NCBI GenBank assembly: GCA_965221625.1
Contig: OZ244903.1
Span: 806,001 to 870,000, forward strand
Length of the DNA: 64,000 nucleotides
Direction of reading: 5' to 3'
Source: Bin127 sp965221625
GTDB lineage: Bacteria > Chloroflexota > Dehalococcoidia > Lucifugimonadales > Lucifugimonadaceae
Shown here: positions 46,501-54,703 of the stretch, one piece after another
How positions within the stretch are numbered: position 1 is the stretch's first letter
Layout: the number at the start of each line of letters is the position of its first letter
The notes under the pieces: model-generated
Seen by the model: only the letters and a program-made list of their open reading frames with translations
Told to the model about the DNA's origin: nothing
Database searches by the model: none
Made by a program: the position numbers and the translations under genes

Positions 46501-48270
46501 AAACAAGTTTGGACGACGACCGACCGGTACCGCCATCTGCGTTACTAGAGCTTCGCGGATGGCGTCGAGCGGTGGGTTGGAAACTTGTGCGAAGTCTTGC
46601 TTGAAGTATGCGAAGACGCTTTGCGGTTTGTCGGACAGCACGGCGAGTGGGGCGTCGTTGCCCATTGAGCCTTGCGGTTGGTGCGCCGTGATACCCATCG
46701 GTGCGATGAGCATTCGCAAATCCTCTTGCGAATACCCGAACGCCATCTGCCGCGAAGAGATAGTTTCGAGGTCGATGCCGGGAACGACGGATGGCGGGTC
46801 CAAATCGTCGATGGTCACGCGGTTTTCCCGCAACCATTCGCCGTACGGTCTGGCGTCCGAGAGGTTGGCAGTTACCTCTTCAGGTTCGACGATGCGCTGC
46901 GACTCGAAATCGACGAGGAACATGCGCCCGGGACGCAGCCTAGAGCGGTAACGGATTTCTTCGGTTGGGATGTCGAGAACGCCGGTTTCGGACGCCATCA
47001 CCAAGAGGTTGTCGTTGGTGACGGAATATCGGAACGGACGAAGACCGTTACGGTCGAGGACTGCCCCGAGCATATGACCGTCGGTAAAGACGATCATTGC
47101 TGGTCCGTCCCAAGGCTCCATGATGCCGCCGTGGTACTCGTAGAAATCCTTAACGTTCTGCGGCATGGATTCGTGTCCGTACCATGCGGCCGGCATCATC
47201 ATGGCCGCGGTGTGGGCGACCGATCGACCGCCCATGTATACGGCTTCAAAGGAGTTGTCAAGAGATGCGGTATCGGAGGGTTCGTCGTATTCGCAAATCG
47301 GCAGGATGTCTCCGATGTAGTCGCCGAAGAGGTCTGATTCGAGAGTGAGTTCGCGCGCTGACATCCAGTTGCGGTTGCCGCGCACGGTGTTGATCTCGCC
47401 GTTATGGGCGAGCATGCGGTAAGGATGTGCGAGTTTCCACGAGCCCAAAGTGTTGGTGCTGAAACGGGCGTGCACTAGGGCGAAGTGAGATTCGAACGCC
47501 GGGTCGTTGAGGTCGGCGTAAAAATCGTCGGTTTGCTCCGCCGTTAGCATGCCCTTGTAAACGATTGTGCGCGCGGACAGAGATGAGACATACCACTCGT
47601 TTAGGAGCGCGTTGATTGTTTGCTGCGTCGCGTCGGTTGACGGCGAGCTTTCGAGATCGGCGATGCGAGATCTGACCGCTTTTTCCGCCGATTTGCGGAT
47701 TACGTAAAGCCGTCGTTCCAGCAAAACCTCGCCGATGTCGTCGGAGGGTTGGAGGAAGAGTTGAGCGATATGCGGCATGCGCGCGCGTGCCCAAGGTCCG
47801 ACAGCGTTGGGATCGACGGGAACGTCGCGCCATCCCAGAGTTTCGACTTCATGCTCGCTGGCACATCGCTCCATGGTGTTCATGCAAAACTCGCGCAGTT
47901 CCTCATCTTGCGGGAGGAACGTCATCGCAACGGCGTAACGACCGGCTTCCGGAAGTGTGATGCCGGCGTCATTTGCCGCTTTGAGCATGAATGCGTGGGG
48001 CATCTGAACAAGCACGCCGGCACCGTCACCGGTGTCGGGGTCGCAACCGCAGGCACCGCGGTGCCCCAAGTTCCGTAGTACTTGCAAGCCCTGCCGAACT
48101 ACCTCGTGTGAACGAATGCCGTCAATGTTGGCTACCACCCCAATTCCACAGGCGTCGTGTTCATGAGATTTGAGGTAGAGTCCTTCGCGCTCAAGGCGAT
48201 TGAACTCTGCGTCGCGATGCTGGGCGAGCCTTCGGAGGTCGCGATCGCGATATGGGGTTGTTTCGGTCAT
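43534..48270 (-). CDS. gltB: Glutamate synthase large subunit
   Basis: Alpha subunit of GOGAT, 1578 residues: transfers the amide of glutamine to 2-oxoglutarate. A propeptide of 40 residues is expected to be removed to free Cys41 (HDACGIGVV), the glutaminase nucleophile. A class II amidotransferase domain fills the first 440 residues (HARFSTNTLGSWKLAHPYRMLAHNGEINT), followed by the central domain, the FMN-binding barrel (GSISREAHETLAIAMNVIG, RSNTGEGGED, then SPPPHHDIYSIEDIAQLI), the 3Fe-4S cysteines in MGCIMLRKCHLNTCSVGVA and a C-terminal glycine-rich beta helix. Followed at once by gltD. Confidence 0.98.
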   Translation of the reverse strand: MTETTPYRDRDLRRLAQHRDAEFNRLEREGLYLKSHEHDACGIGVVANIDGIRSHEVVRQGLQVLRNLGHRGACGCDPDTGDGAGVLVQMPHAFMLKAANDAGITLPEAGRYAVAMTFLPQDEELREFCMNTMERCASEHEVETLGWRDVPVDPNAVGPWARARMPHIAQLFLQPSDDIGEVLLERRLYVIRKSAEKAVRSRIADLESSPSTDATQQTINALLNEWYVSSLSARTIVYKGMLTAEQTDDFYADLNDPAFESHFALVHARFSTNTLGSWKLAHPYRMLAHNGEINTVRGNRNWMSARELTLESDLFGDYIGDILPICEYDEPSDTASLDNSFEAVYMGGRSVAHTAAMMMPAAWYGHESMPQNVKDFYEYHGGIMEPWDGPAMIVFTDGHMLGAVLDRNGLRPFRYSVTNDNLLVMASETGVLDIPTEEIRYRSRLRPGRMFLVDFESQRIVEPEEVTANLSDARPYGEWLRENRVTIDDLDPPSVVPGIDLETISSRQMAFGYSQEDLRMLIAPMGITAHQPQGSMGNDAPLAVLSDKPQSVFAYFKQDFAQVSNPPLDAIREALVTQMAVPVGRRPNLFDETANHAKLLRIDHPILRNAELARIRASDRSSVKAKTISTLFPVRDGSQGLESALQRIRTEASDAIADGYTVIVLSDRGIDSENSYIPSLLATAAVHHHLIREKTRTQADIIVESGEPREVHHFACLFGYGASGINPYLAFESLASIRETAVTDGTMPVQDTAEENYRKASEEGVLKTMSKMGISTLQGYLGAQIFEALGLSQELIDEYFTWTNSRIGGIGLQEIADDIIANHARAYPSHEIPSNLRLDLGGYYMWRATGEPHMWNPRTISLIQTASTLNSSTIYKEFEEAADEFDEGHIALRQLLEFDESKFNPIAIDEVEPVEEILPRFATGAISLGSISREAHETLAIAMNVIGARSNTGEGGEDDERYIPFDAPNSRNSAVKQVASGRFGVTAEYMVNAKDLQIKMAQGAKPGEGGEIPGHKISEYIASIRRTTPGVELISPPPHHDIYSIEDIAQLIHDLKNVNPAARVHVKLVARSGVGIIAAGIAKGKGDVVLVSGDSGGTGASPLSSIKHAGIPWELGVSETQQVLAANGLRDRIVVQTDGQIKTSRDVAIAAMLGADEWGVATAALITMGCIMLRKCHLNTCSVGVATQDPELRAKFAGTPEAVVNYFTMLAQELRARMAEMGFRTVNEMIGRADMLKQRAGVEHFKAKQLDLSRILVNAETLPFDHSYQCTTQDHGLENALDHRLIGLAQTAIDDGGHTAVNESVEICNQNRTVGGMMSGKIALKHGRPGLPDGSINFTFYGSTGQSFGAWVVKGVTFKVFGDANDYFGKGLSGGRLVIVPPEDSQFIPEENVIIGNVALYGATGGEAYIRGIAGERFCVRNSAATAVVEGIGDHGCEYMTGGVAVILGPTGRNFAAGMSGGIAYVWDEDNTFKQRFNGGMADLESIETESEDAETLKSIIGNHYRWTDSTVAASILESWDATLPQFKKIMPRDYARVLRERHNAEKTATRGDALASSNGDPFYVDSSAKTQTAASAV

Positions 48271-48361
48271 GAATGCTCTGATGCCAGATAGAGAATGAAT
48301 GTTAATATGCTGCGCTTGCGCAAGATGGTTCGCGCGATTTCGGATAAGCCTGCTCTATGGT

Positions 48362-49786
48362 TCACACGATGTCGAGGTAACGTCTAGTCTCGAAATCGGT
48401 GACGGTGCGATTGAACTCCTCGAGTTCGATGCGTTTGTTCGTGCAAAAGCTGTCGATTGCGCGCTCGTCGAGGTATTCTCGGAGCAGGTCGCTATTCTCA
48501 GCGATTGCTACAGCTTCATGGAGCGAAGTCGGCAATCTCGGCAACTCGCCCGGTCCGTTGTTGGACGACTTGGCGATCGGGTGCGGAATTGGGTACTGTT
48601 CCTCAATCCCTTTTAACCCGGCGGCAAGCATTGCGGCGAATGCGAGATATGGATTGCATGCTGCATCGGGTGCTCGGTATTCGACCCGCATACTCGACTC
48701 GAGTCCCGGACGGTAAGTCGGAACACGAATCAGGTCGTTCATGTTTCCTGCTGTCCAGGAGGCGAAAATCGGGGCTTCAGAACCGGGTACTAGTCGCTTG
48801 TAGCTATTCACCCATTGGTTGGTGATGGCGGTTATCTCCGGTGCGTGGGCAACGAGACCAGCTATGAATCGACGGCCGACCCCGGAAAGGTGGAGGTCTT
48901 CCTCGTCGGAAAAGAACGAATTTTCGTCTCCGCTGAAGAGCGACATGTGCGTGTGCATGCCCGAGCCCGGTCGATTTGTGAATGGTTGAGGCATGAAAGT
49001 GGCGTGCCCGCCACTTTGCGCGGCAAGTTCCTTGACGGCGACGCGGTAAGAGATCACCGAATCCGCCATGGTCAATCCGTTGGTGTGTCTCAGATCGATT
49101 TCGTGCTGTCCGTGCCCTACTTCGTGGTGCGAGTGTTTGACCGGGATGCCCATATTTTCGAGGGCAATGATTGTCTCGCGACGCAGTTGGGCACCACCAA
49201 CCTCCGGCGAGGTCTGGTCGAAGTATCTGCTCACGCGTGCATGTGGCGGCGGTTCGTCGAACGGTCCCGAAATTTCATCCAACGCGGAGTGCGAACGTTG
49301 TTGGTTGCGGCGGAACTCTCTGATGTTGTCCGCGTAGTAGAACTCGAGCTCGGGTGAGACGTAGAAGTTGAAACCCATCCTCCGGGCGCGTCGCATCACG
49401 TTGCGAAGGATATTGCGACCGTCGGTTCGGAGCGGTTGATTGTCCGGCGTTACCAGATCGCAGAACATACTGGCGACTGCGTTTTGGCTAGGTCGCCATG
49501 GCAAGATCTGCCAAGTGGTGGGGTCAGGGATGGCCACGGCGTCAGACTCGTCGCTACGAGCCAACGCGTCAATCACCGAGCCGTCAAAGCTAGAACCCGA
49601 GTCGAGGACGTGTTCGAGTTCGTCAATGGTGATCGCAAACCCTTTGAGAGTGCCCAGGATGTCAGTAAACCAGAGTCGGACGAATCTAACGTCCTGTTGA
49701 TTGGCGGTTTGGAGAACGAACTCCTTCGCCTCTTGTTCAGAGGATCGAGCACTTGTGGTTGGCGGTGTTTGTTCGTTCGACTGCAT
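48362..49786 (-). CDS. glnA: Glutamine synthetase, type I
   Basis: Ligates ammonia and glutamate to glutamine; 474 residues. The beta-grasp start has VRFVRLWFTDILGTLKGFAI. Metal and substrate motifs are VSPELEFYYAD, KHSHHEVGHGQHEIDL, GSGMHTHMSLF and the latter RVEYRAPDAACNPYL. The tyrosine of the adenylylation loop (NLYDLPPEE in enteric enzymes) is missing: that stretch reads NNGPGELPRLPTSLHEAV. This points to a non-adenylylated enzyme controlled at transcription or by feedback. It sits between a GlnR-like regulator and gltB, and 91 bp separate it from gltB. Confidence 0.95.
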   Translation of the reverse strand: MQSNEQTPPTTSARSSEQEAKEFVLQTANQQDVRFVRLWFTDILGTLKGFAITIDELEHVLDSGSSFDGSVIDALARSDESDAVAIPDPTTWQILPWRPSQNAVASMFCDLVTPDNQPLRTDGRNILRNVMRRARRMGFNFYVSPELEFYYADNIREFRRNQQRSHSALDEISGPFDEPPPHARVSRYFDQTSPEVGGAQLRRETIIALENMGIPVKHSHHEVGHGQHEIDLRHTNGLTMADSVISYRVAVKELAAQSGGHATFMPQPFTNRPGSGMHTHMSLFSGDENSFFSDEEDLHLSGVGRRFIAGLVAHAPEITAITNQWVNSYKRLVPGSEAPIFASWTAGNMNDLIRVPTYRPGLESSMRVEYRAPDAACNPYLAFAAMLAAGLKGIEEQYPIPHPIAKSSNNGPGELPRLPTSLHEAVAIAENSDLLREYLDERAIDSFCTNKRIELEEFNRTVTDFETRRYLDIV

Positions 49787-49856
49787 CTTGGTCGAAACTA
49801 TCCGGCGGGATTGTTAGGGTTTTACAACCGCGTTTAGCACTGATTTTCGGGTGATG

Positions 49857-49897
49857 TTGCGGAACGCGACAGCAAGCGAGATCCACGAATTCCGCAA
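49857..49897 (-). promoter_or_regulatory. Inverted repeat upstream of glnA
   Basis: TTGCGGAA and TTCCGCAA, perfect complements 8 bp long, 25 bp apart, in the 132-bp gap between the regulator gene and glnA, 71 bp before the glnA ATG. It could be an operator, for instance for the neighbouring regulator, or a hairpin at the end of the regulator mRNA. Neither is shown by the sequence alone. Confidence 0.4.
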
Positions 49898-49918
49898 AAC
49901 GGAGATTTTATCAAACCG

Positions 49919-50638
49919 CTAGTTGCTGACTGCGTGACTGGAAGCCGCTTCAGGGCTGCGTTTGGACGGGGAATCTGCGGGTGTAAATCGGTACCCGACC
50001 CGCCACATAGTTTCGATAAGCGGGTGGCTAACGTGATCGAGTTTGCTGCGCAGTCTGCGGACGTGCACGTCGACAGTTCGAGTGCCGCCGAAATAGTCGT
50101 CGCCCCAAATGCGGTTAAGGATGTCTTCGCGACGGAATACGCGTCCGGGATTGGATGCGAAGAGCTTGAGCAACTCGTACTCTTTGTAAGTCAATTCGAT
50201 GTTCCGGCCATTGAGTGAGACTGCGAATCGCTCAACGTCGATGGTCAATTCGCCGTGCACGATCGTCGGAGCTTCCTTAACCGTTGCTCGTGCCTTAACG
50301 GTTTTGATCCGAGCTTCGAGCTCAGCTGCGGATTGGTATCCGAAGCAGACTTCGATATAGCCCGAGCTAAAGTCGAAACCGCCGATGGACGATTCGTCTG
50401 TGATTGCGACGACAGGCACGCCATTGGCTGCGATCCGGCTACTGACACTCCCAGGTTGCGTAACAGACCGTCCGTATCCCCAAACCAACGCGATGGCGTC
50501 GTGTGGTACGGAATGGTTGCCATCAATGAAGTCAACCTCGGCCCGTAGTAGTTCGGCGTTCAGCGGTTGATAACGCAGGTCATTGATGAGCGCGTTCGCT
50601 CTTGAATCGTCGAATCCGTATAGGAGTAGGACGGTCAT
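49919..50638 (-). CDS. GlnR-like orphan regulator with atypical receiver domain
   Basis: OmpR/PhoB-type protein of 239 residues. The winged helix (about 128-220: LTYKEYELLKLFASNPGRVF, GGTRTVDVHVRRLRSKL, ETMWRVGYRF) is typical and close in pattern to actinobacterial GlnR. The receiver (about 1-115) lacks the phosphoacceptor: where DLVLLDxxMP is expected it has DAIALVWGYGRSV, with Trp or Gly in the Asp position, and the active-site Lys-Pro is replaced by GYQ. It cannot be a phosphorylation-driven regulator of the usual kind. Direct upstream neighbour of glnA and gltBD, so a nitrogen regulator is the best guess. Confidence 0.82.
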   Translation of the reverse strand: MTVLLLYGFDDSRANALINDLRYQPLNAELLRAEVDFIDGNHSVPHDAIALVWGYGRSVTQPGSVSSRIAANGVPVVAITDESSIGGFDFSSGYIEVCFGYQSAAELEARIKTVKARATVKEAPTIVHGELTIDVERFAVSLNGRNIELTYKEYELLKLFASNPGRVFRREDILNRIWGDDYFGGTRTVDVHVRRLRSKLDHVSHPLIETMWRVGYRFTPADSPSKRSPEAASSHAVSN

Positions 50639-50843
50639 GTAGGGGCTGGCTAGCGAGATCGTGACGGTTCGCAGTTTGGGCAGGCTATCCGTTGCTCGCT
50701 CTTGGTTTTGAGTTCAACTTAGGGATTGCGGGGCGATGTCGCAAGGATATTACAGTGGCGTATCACGTCTCAGCGACGTTCTGCTCGGAAACATTAGAAG
50801 ATCGGTTGGTGAGACAGGCGGGTGCATTCGCGTTGCATTGCTG

Positions 50844-50872
50844 TTGCGAGGCAGGTTCGTGCGTTGTATGAT
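50844..50872 (+). promoter_or_regulatory. Candidate sigma-70-type promoter for the str operon
   Basis: TTGCGA (50844-50849), 17 bp, TATGAT (50867-50872). It lies in the 351-bp stretch between the regulator gene and rpsL (50639-50989), which holds no gene I can support. Transcription from here would give a leader of about 110 nt before the rpsL start at 50990. Confidence 0.5.
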
Positions 50873-50989
50873 TGACGGTTTAGCAGTTGCGGCGTGACCG
50901 CGTCCGATTCGACACGTTACCCAATGCGTGAGAATGGTTGGCGAAGGTATCGGCAGCGTGATGTGTCAGCCGCGCGATGGAGATATGTA

Positions 50990-51406
50990 TTGCCGACGCT
51001 GAACCAGCTACTCAGAAAACCGCGCAAGCGAACTCGCAAGAAGCCGAAGACGCCGGCGTTGCGAGCCGTTCGAAACTCGTTCACTGGACGAACACGGCAG
51101 CTGCGCAAAGGTTCACCGCAAAAGGCTGGCGTGTGCCTTCAGGTGCGAACGATCCCACCGAAGAAACCTAACTCGGCACTTCGCAAGGTCGCACGGGTAC
51201 GCCTGTCGAACAACGAAGAGGTTACGGCATACATTCCCGGCGAGGGGCACAACCTGCAAGAGCACTCCGTAGTGCTGATTCGCGGGGGCAGAGTTCGAGA
51301 CTTGCCGGGTGTCCGATATCACGTCATCCGAGGCACTAAAGACACGGAAGGCGTGGAAGGACGGCGACGAGGCAGGAGCAAATACGGTGCTCCGAGAGGT
51401 GCTTAG
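50990..51406 (+). CDS. rpsL: 30S ribosomal protein S12
   Basis: Decoding-centre protein, 138 residues. The TTG at 50990 gives the normal start PTLNQLLRKPRKR, and GGAG lies 7 nt upstream; an ATG at 50894 would add 32 unrelated residues. The conserved KKPNSALRKVARVRLSN loop, with the streptomycin-related lysine, and GEGHNLQEHSVVLIRGGRV are intact. An insertion of about 12 residues (AVRNSFTGRTRQL) before QKAGVC is like that of Bacillus and unlike that of E. coli. First gene of the str operon. Confidence 0.95.
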   Translation: MPTLNQLLRKPRKRTRKKPKTPALRAVRNSFTGRTRQLRKGSPQKAGVCLQVRTIPPKKPNSALRKVARVRLSNNEEVTAYIPGEGHNLQEHSVVLIRGGRVRDLPGVRYHVIRGTKDTEGVEGRRRGRSKYGAPRGA

Positions 51407-51596
51407 AGAAGGTCCCAAATTTATACTTGTTGCAGATTTCGTAACCTTGAGAACGACCCTGACCGGCAAAAACGCGTTTCACCGTCGAATTGCGTAACGG
51501 GTTGCAGTCCGACGGAGCACGGAAGTTCATCTTTGAACGAACACGCGCTGTCGACGTGCGAATGTAATCTGAATCATTACGAATAACGAAGATAAA

Positions 51597-51616
51597 CCGA
51601 CCAATCAAGCGGTCGG
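51597..51616 (+). promoter_or_regulatory. Hairpin at the rpsG ribosome-binding site
   Basis: CCGACC, an 8-nt loop, then GGTCGG: a perfect 6-bp stem that ends where the GGTGGA ribosome-binding sequence of rpsG begins. The rpsL-rpsG gap is 222 bp, large for a str operon. In E. coli, S7 represses translation by binding between these same two genes; a similar role here is inference. Confidence 0.45.
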
Positions 51617-51628
51617 GTGGATCAGCCA

Positions 51629-52099
51629 TTGAGTAGAAGACACAGAGCAGTACGGCGGAACACGCAACCTGATCCCCGTTACGGCAACGAGGAACTGTCG
51701 CGTTTCATCAATCGCGTGATGATCGGCGGTAAGAAGAGCATTGCTCGGCGTGCCGTTTACGAAGCACTCGAGATGCTTGGGCGGCGATTGAACATGGATC
51801 CGTTGGAGGCATTCCAGCAAGCGATGTCTAATGCGACGCCGCTGCTTGAAGTGCGTCCGCGCCGGATTGGTGGTGCCACGTACCAAGTTCCGATTGAAGT
51901 TCGGCCGGAGCGTCGTGAGGCGTTGGCGCAGCGTTGGGTGGTGAATGCCGCCCGTTCCCGTCAAGGTCAACCGATCGCGCGCAAGCTGTTCACGGAGTTG
52001 GTTGACGCGGCAAACAACACCGGCGCGGCTGTCGGACGGAAGCAAGAGTTGCAGCGCATGGCGGAGGCAAACCGAGCCTATGCTCATTTCAGGTGGTAA
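51629..52099 (+). CDS. rpsG: 30S ribosomal protein S7
   Basis: Assembly-initiating head protein of the small subunit, 156 residues from the TTG at 51629, which gives the usual SRRHRAVRR start. A GTG at 51617 would add four residues. Conserved: INRVMIGGKKSIARRAVYEAL, then NATPLLEVRPRRIGGATYQVP and WVVNAARSR. Length matches the family. Followed by fusA after 83 bp. Confidence 0.95.
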   Translation: MSRRHRAVRRNTQPDPRYGNEELSRFINRVMIGGKKSIARRAVYEALEMLGRRLNMDPLEAFQQAMSNATPLLEVRPRRIGGATYQVPIEVRPERREALAQRWVVNAARSRQGQPIARKLFTELVDAANNTGAAVGRKQELQRMAEANRAYAHFRW

Positions 52100-52182
52100 G
52101 CGAAGTTAGCGAGCACCTGCAGGTGGGTCGTGGCGGATGTGAAAACTACACCACTCCATTTTGACTACGAAATCTGACGTAT

Positions 52183-54339
52183 ATGACGACTACTAAACCA
52201 ACGAAGACAAGGATGTCAAAGGCAACGGCACAGACGGAAGTCGGCGGCGACCTCCGCAATTTGCGGAACGCTGGTTTTATCGCGCACGTTGACGCAGGTA
52301 AAACTACCGTCAGCGAGAGTGTGCTTTTCTTCACGGGCGAGACCTACAAGATTGGTCGCGTGGACGAAGGCACCGCTTTGCTGGACTACATGGTCCAGGA
52401 ACGCGAGCGCGGCATCACGATCACAGCGGCTTCCCAAAACGTGTCATGGCGCGACCATCAGATCAACATCATCGACACGCCGGGACACGTGGACTTCACC
52501 GCAGAGGTAGAGCGCAGTCTCCGGGTCTTGGACGGCGTGGTCGTGGTTCTGGATTCAGTGGCTGGCGTGCAAGCGCAATCTCTGACGGTTTGGCGACAAG
52601 CGGACAAGCATGGCGTGCCCAGAATCGTCTTCGTCAACAAGATGGACCGCATCGGAGCGGATTTCGAACACGCGGTCTCAACGTTGACGACACGATTGAT
52701 GGCGAACGCGGTTCCGATCCAATTGCCGATCGGCCAAGAAGCTGATTATGAAGGCGTGATCGATCTGGTGTCGATGCGTGCCTACTACTACGATTGGGGC
52801 GATCCGACGCAAGGCGACTCACGTGATGTTCGCTTGGAACCCAGAATAACCGATGTGCCGGATCATCTGATAGAGCGCGCGAGCGCGGCTCGGGACGAGT
52901 TGGTAGCCAAGGTCGGCGAGTTCGATGCAGAGTTGGAGGAGCTCTACTACCTAGGTGAAGAGGTGTCGGAGGAAAAGTTGATGGCGGCGATTCGTCGAGC
53001 CACCATCGAGATGAAGATCTTCCCGGTGTTATGCGGTGCAGCGTTGAAGCACCGGGGCACTCACCAGTTGCTGGATGCGATGCTCAATTACCTCCCTTCG
53101 CCGTTGGATCTGCCGCCAGCGATTGGTTTTGACCCATCGAAACCCGATGTTGAAGTTGAAAGATTCCCGCGCAACAATGAACCGTTGAGTGCCCTTGCCT
53201 TCAAGGTGTTGACGGATGAACATTCCGGGCGATTGGTGTTTTTGCGGGTGTATTCGGGCGTTCTGAAACGCGGCACTCAGGTGTGGAATCCGTCGACACG
53301 CAGTCGCGAGCGGATTGGTCGGTTGCTGCGTATGCGAGCCGACGCCAGGGAGCCGGTTGACGAAGCCGGCGCGGGCGAGATTGTCGCCGCGATCGGCTTG
53401 AAATCTACCAAGACCGGGCACACACTGTCGGCGATTAATGCTCCGGTGGCAATGGCGCAGATCGAGTTTCCGGACCCCGTGCTTTCGTTGTCGATCGAAC
53501 CGGCGAGCCGGGCTGATAAGGACAAGCTGTCGACGGTGTTGCTCAAGCTTGTTGATGAGGATCCCACGCTAACGCTCTCGAATGACGAAGAGAGCGGACA
53601 GGTATTGCTTTCGGGCATGGGTGAGTTGCATCTCGACATCATCTTCGATCGGATGCAGCGAGAGTTCGGAGTCTCCTGTGTCAAAGGTCGACCGCGCGTC
53701 GCCTATCGAGAGTCGATTTCGGAGATTTCGGAGGCCGAGGGCAGGTTCGTGCGACAGACAGGTGGGCGCGGGCAATACGGCGTGTGCACGCTGAGGCTTG
53801 AACCGCTTGAGCGCGGTTCCGGTCTGCAGTTCGAGAGTGAAATTACCGGTGCGACATTGAGCACCGAGTGGTTTTCGGCGATTGAACAAGGTTTCCGAGA
53901 AGCGGCGCGATCAGGCGTCATACTTGGATATCCGGTGGTTGATGTCAAAGCCGTCCTAGTGGATGGTCAGGAGCACGACACCGATTCGTCGGAGATTGCT
54001 TTCAAGGTTGCAGGGTCGATGGCGTTTCAAGCGGCGATGCGGAAGTCGCATCCAATGTTGCTTGAGCCGATCATGCGCATGGAGGTCGTGACTCCTCCGG
54101 ATATGGTGGGAGCCGTGATGGGAGATTTGAGTTCGCGGCGCGGTCGAATAAGTTCAATGGAAGCGTCGGGGAGCACCGGCAGCATCACCGCGTTGGTTCC
54201 ACTTTCTGAAATATTCGGCTATGCGTCGGATCTTAGAACCTTGACGTCGGGTATGGGTAACTTCGTTCCCGAACCCGACCATTACGATCCGGTGCCGACT
54301 GGGGTGTTGGAAGATCTGAAGAAGAACGGGAGAATCTAG
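52183..54339 (+). CDS. fusA: Elongation factor G
   Basis: Translocation GTPase, 718 residues. GTP-binding motifs are AHVDAGKTT, DTPGHVDF and NKMDR; the switch I region reads GTALLDYMVQERERGITITAAS. Domain IV has GGRGQYGVC and a long insertion-free helix, and domain V ends SSRRGRISSMEASGSTGSI and FGYASDLRTLTSGMGNF. Some of these vary more than in typical FusA (for instance SESVLFFTG for TERILFYTG). An ATG at 52213 is an alternative start. The tuf gene, which usually follows, is missing: rpsJ begins at the next nucleotide. Confidence 0.93.
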   Translation: MTTTKPTKTRMSKATAQTEVGGDLRNLRNAGFIAHVDAGKTTVSESVLFFTGETYKIGRVDEGTALLDYMVQERERGITITAASQNVSWRDHQINIIDTPGHVDFTAEVERSLRVLDGVVVVLDSVAGVQAQSLTVWRQADKHGVPRIVFVNKMDRIGADFEHAVSTLTTRLMANAVPIQLPIGQEADYEGVIDLVSMRAYYYDWGDPTQGDSRDVRLEPRITDVPDHLIERASAARDELVAKVGEFDAELEELYYLGEEVSEEKLMAAIRRATIEMKIFPVLCGAALKHRGTHQLLDAMLNYLPSPLDLPPAIGFDPSKPDVEVERFPRNNEPLSALAFKVLTDEHSGRLVFLRVYSGVLKRGTQVWNPSTRSRERIGRLLRMRADAREPVDEAGAGEIVAAIGLKSTKTGHTLSAINAPVAMAQIEFPDPVLSLSIEPASRADKDKLSTVLLKLVDEDPTLTLSNDEESGQVLLSGMGELHLDIIFDRMQREFGVSCVKGRPRVAYRESISEISEAEGRFVRQTGGRGQYGVCTLRLEPLERGSGLQFESEITGATLSTEWFSAIEQGFREAARSGVILGYPVVDVKAVLVDGQEHDTDSSEIAFKVAGSMAFQAAMRKSHPMLLEPIMRMEVVTPPDMVGAVMGDLSSRRGRISSMEASGSTGSITALVPLSEIFGYASDLRTLTSGMGNFVPEPDHYDPVPTGVLEDLKKNGRI

Positions 54340-54654
54340 ATGGCGACGGGCAAGATGCGTCTATTGCTCCGGAGCTATGATGCTCCGCTGCTAGAACACG
54401 CCACGCAGTTGATTCTCGACGCCGCTACACGCACCGGTGCACAGATTTCGGGCCCGGTTCCGATGCCGACGCGTCAGAGAAGGTTCACCGTTATCCGTTC
54501 GCCGCACATCACGAAGGACTCACAGGAACATTTCGAGCTGTGGTTGCACAAGCGACTTATTGAGGTTGTCGAACCGACTTCCAAGACAATGGATGTGTTG
54601 CAACGCTTGCAGGTGCCGACCGGCGTTGAGGTGAGCGTAAAAGTCCTGCAGTGA
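54340..54654 (+). CDS. rpsJ: 30S ribosomal protein S10
   Basis: S10 (104 residues), small-subunit head protein and transcription-factor NusE. Starts directly after the fusA stop (TAG ATG), so the str and S10 operons appear fused. Recognised by KMRLLLRSYDAPLLEHA, ISGPVPMPTRQRRFTVIRSP and DVLQRLQVPTGVEV. Confidence 0.97.
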   Translation: MATGKMRLLLRSYDAPLLEHATQLILDAATRTGAQISGPVPMPTRQRRFTVIRSPHITKDSQEHFELWLHKRLIEVVEPTSKTMDVLQRLQVPTGVEVSVKVLQ

Positions 54655-54703
54655 GCGATCTCATAGGTCGACATCAAGCGTGCGCTGAATATCAAAGTTG
54701 ACG

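Noticed and set aside
46241..46951. Open frame of about 236 codons opposite gltB
   Set aside because: Lies entirely antisense to a strongly conserved gene and shows no recognisable protein pattern.
50894..50989. Longer rpsL from the ATG at 50894
   Set aside because: The added 32 residues are unlike S12, while TTG 50990 has a Shine-Dalgarno sequence at 7 nt and gives the family start.
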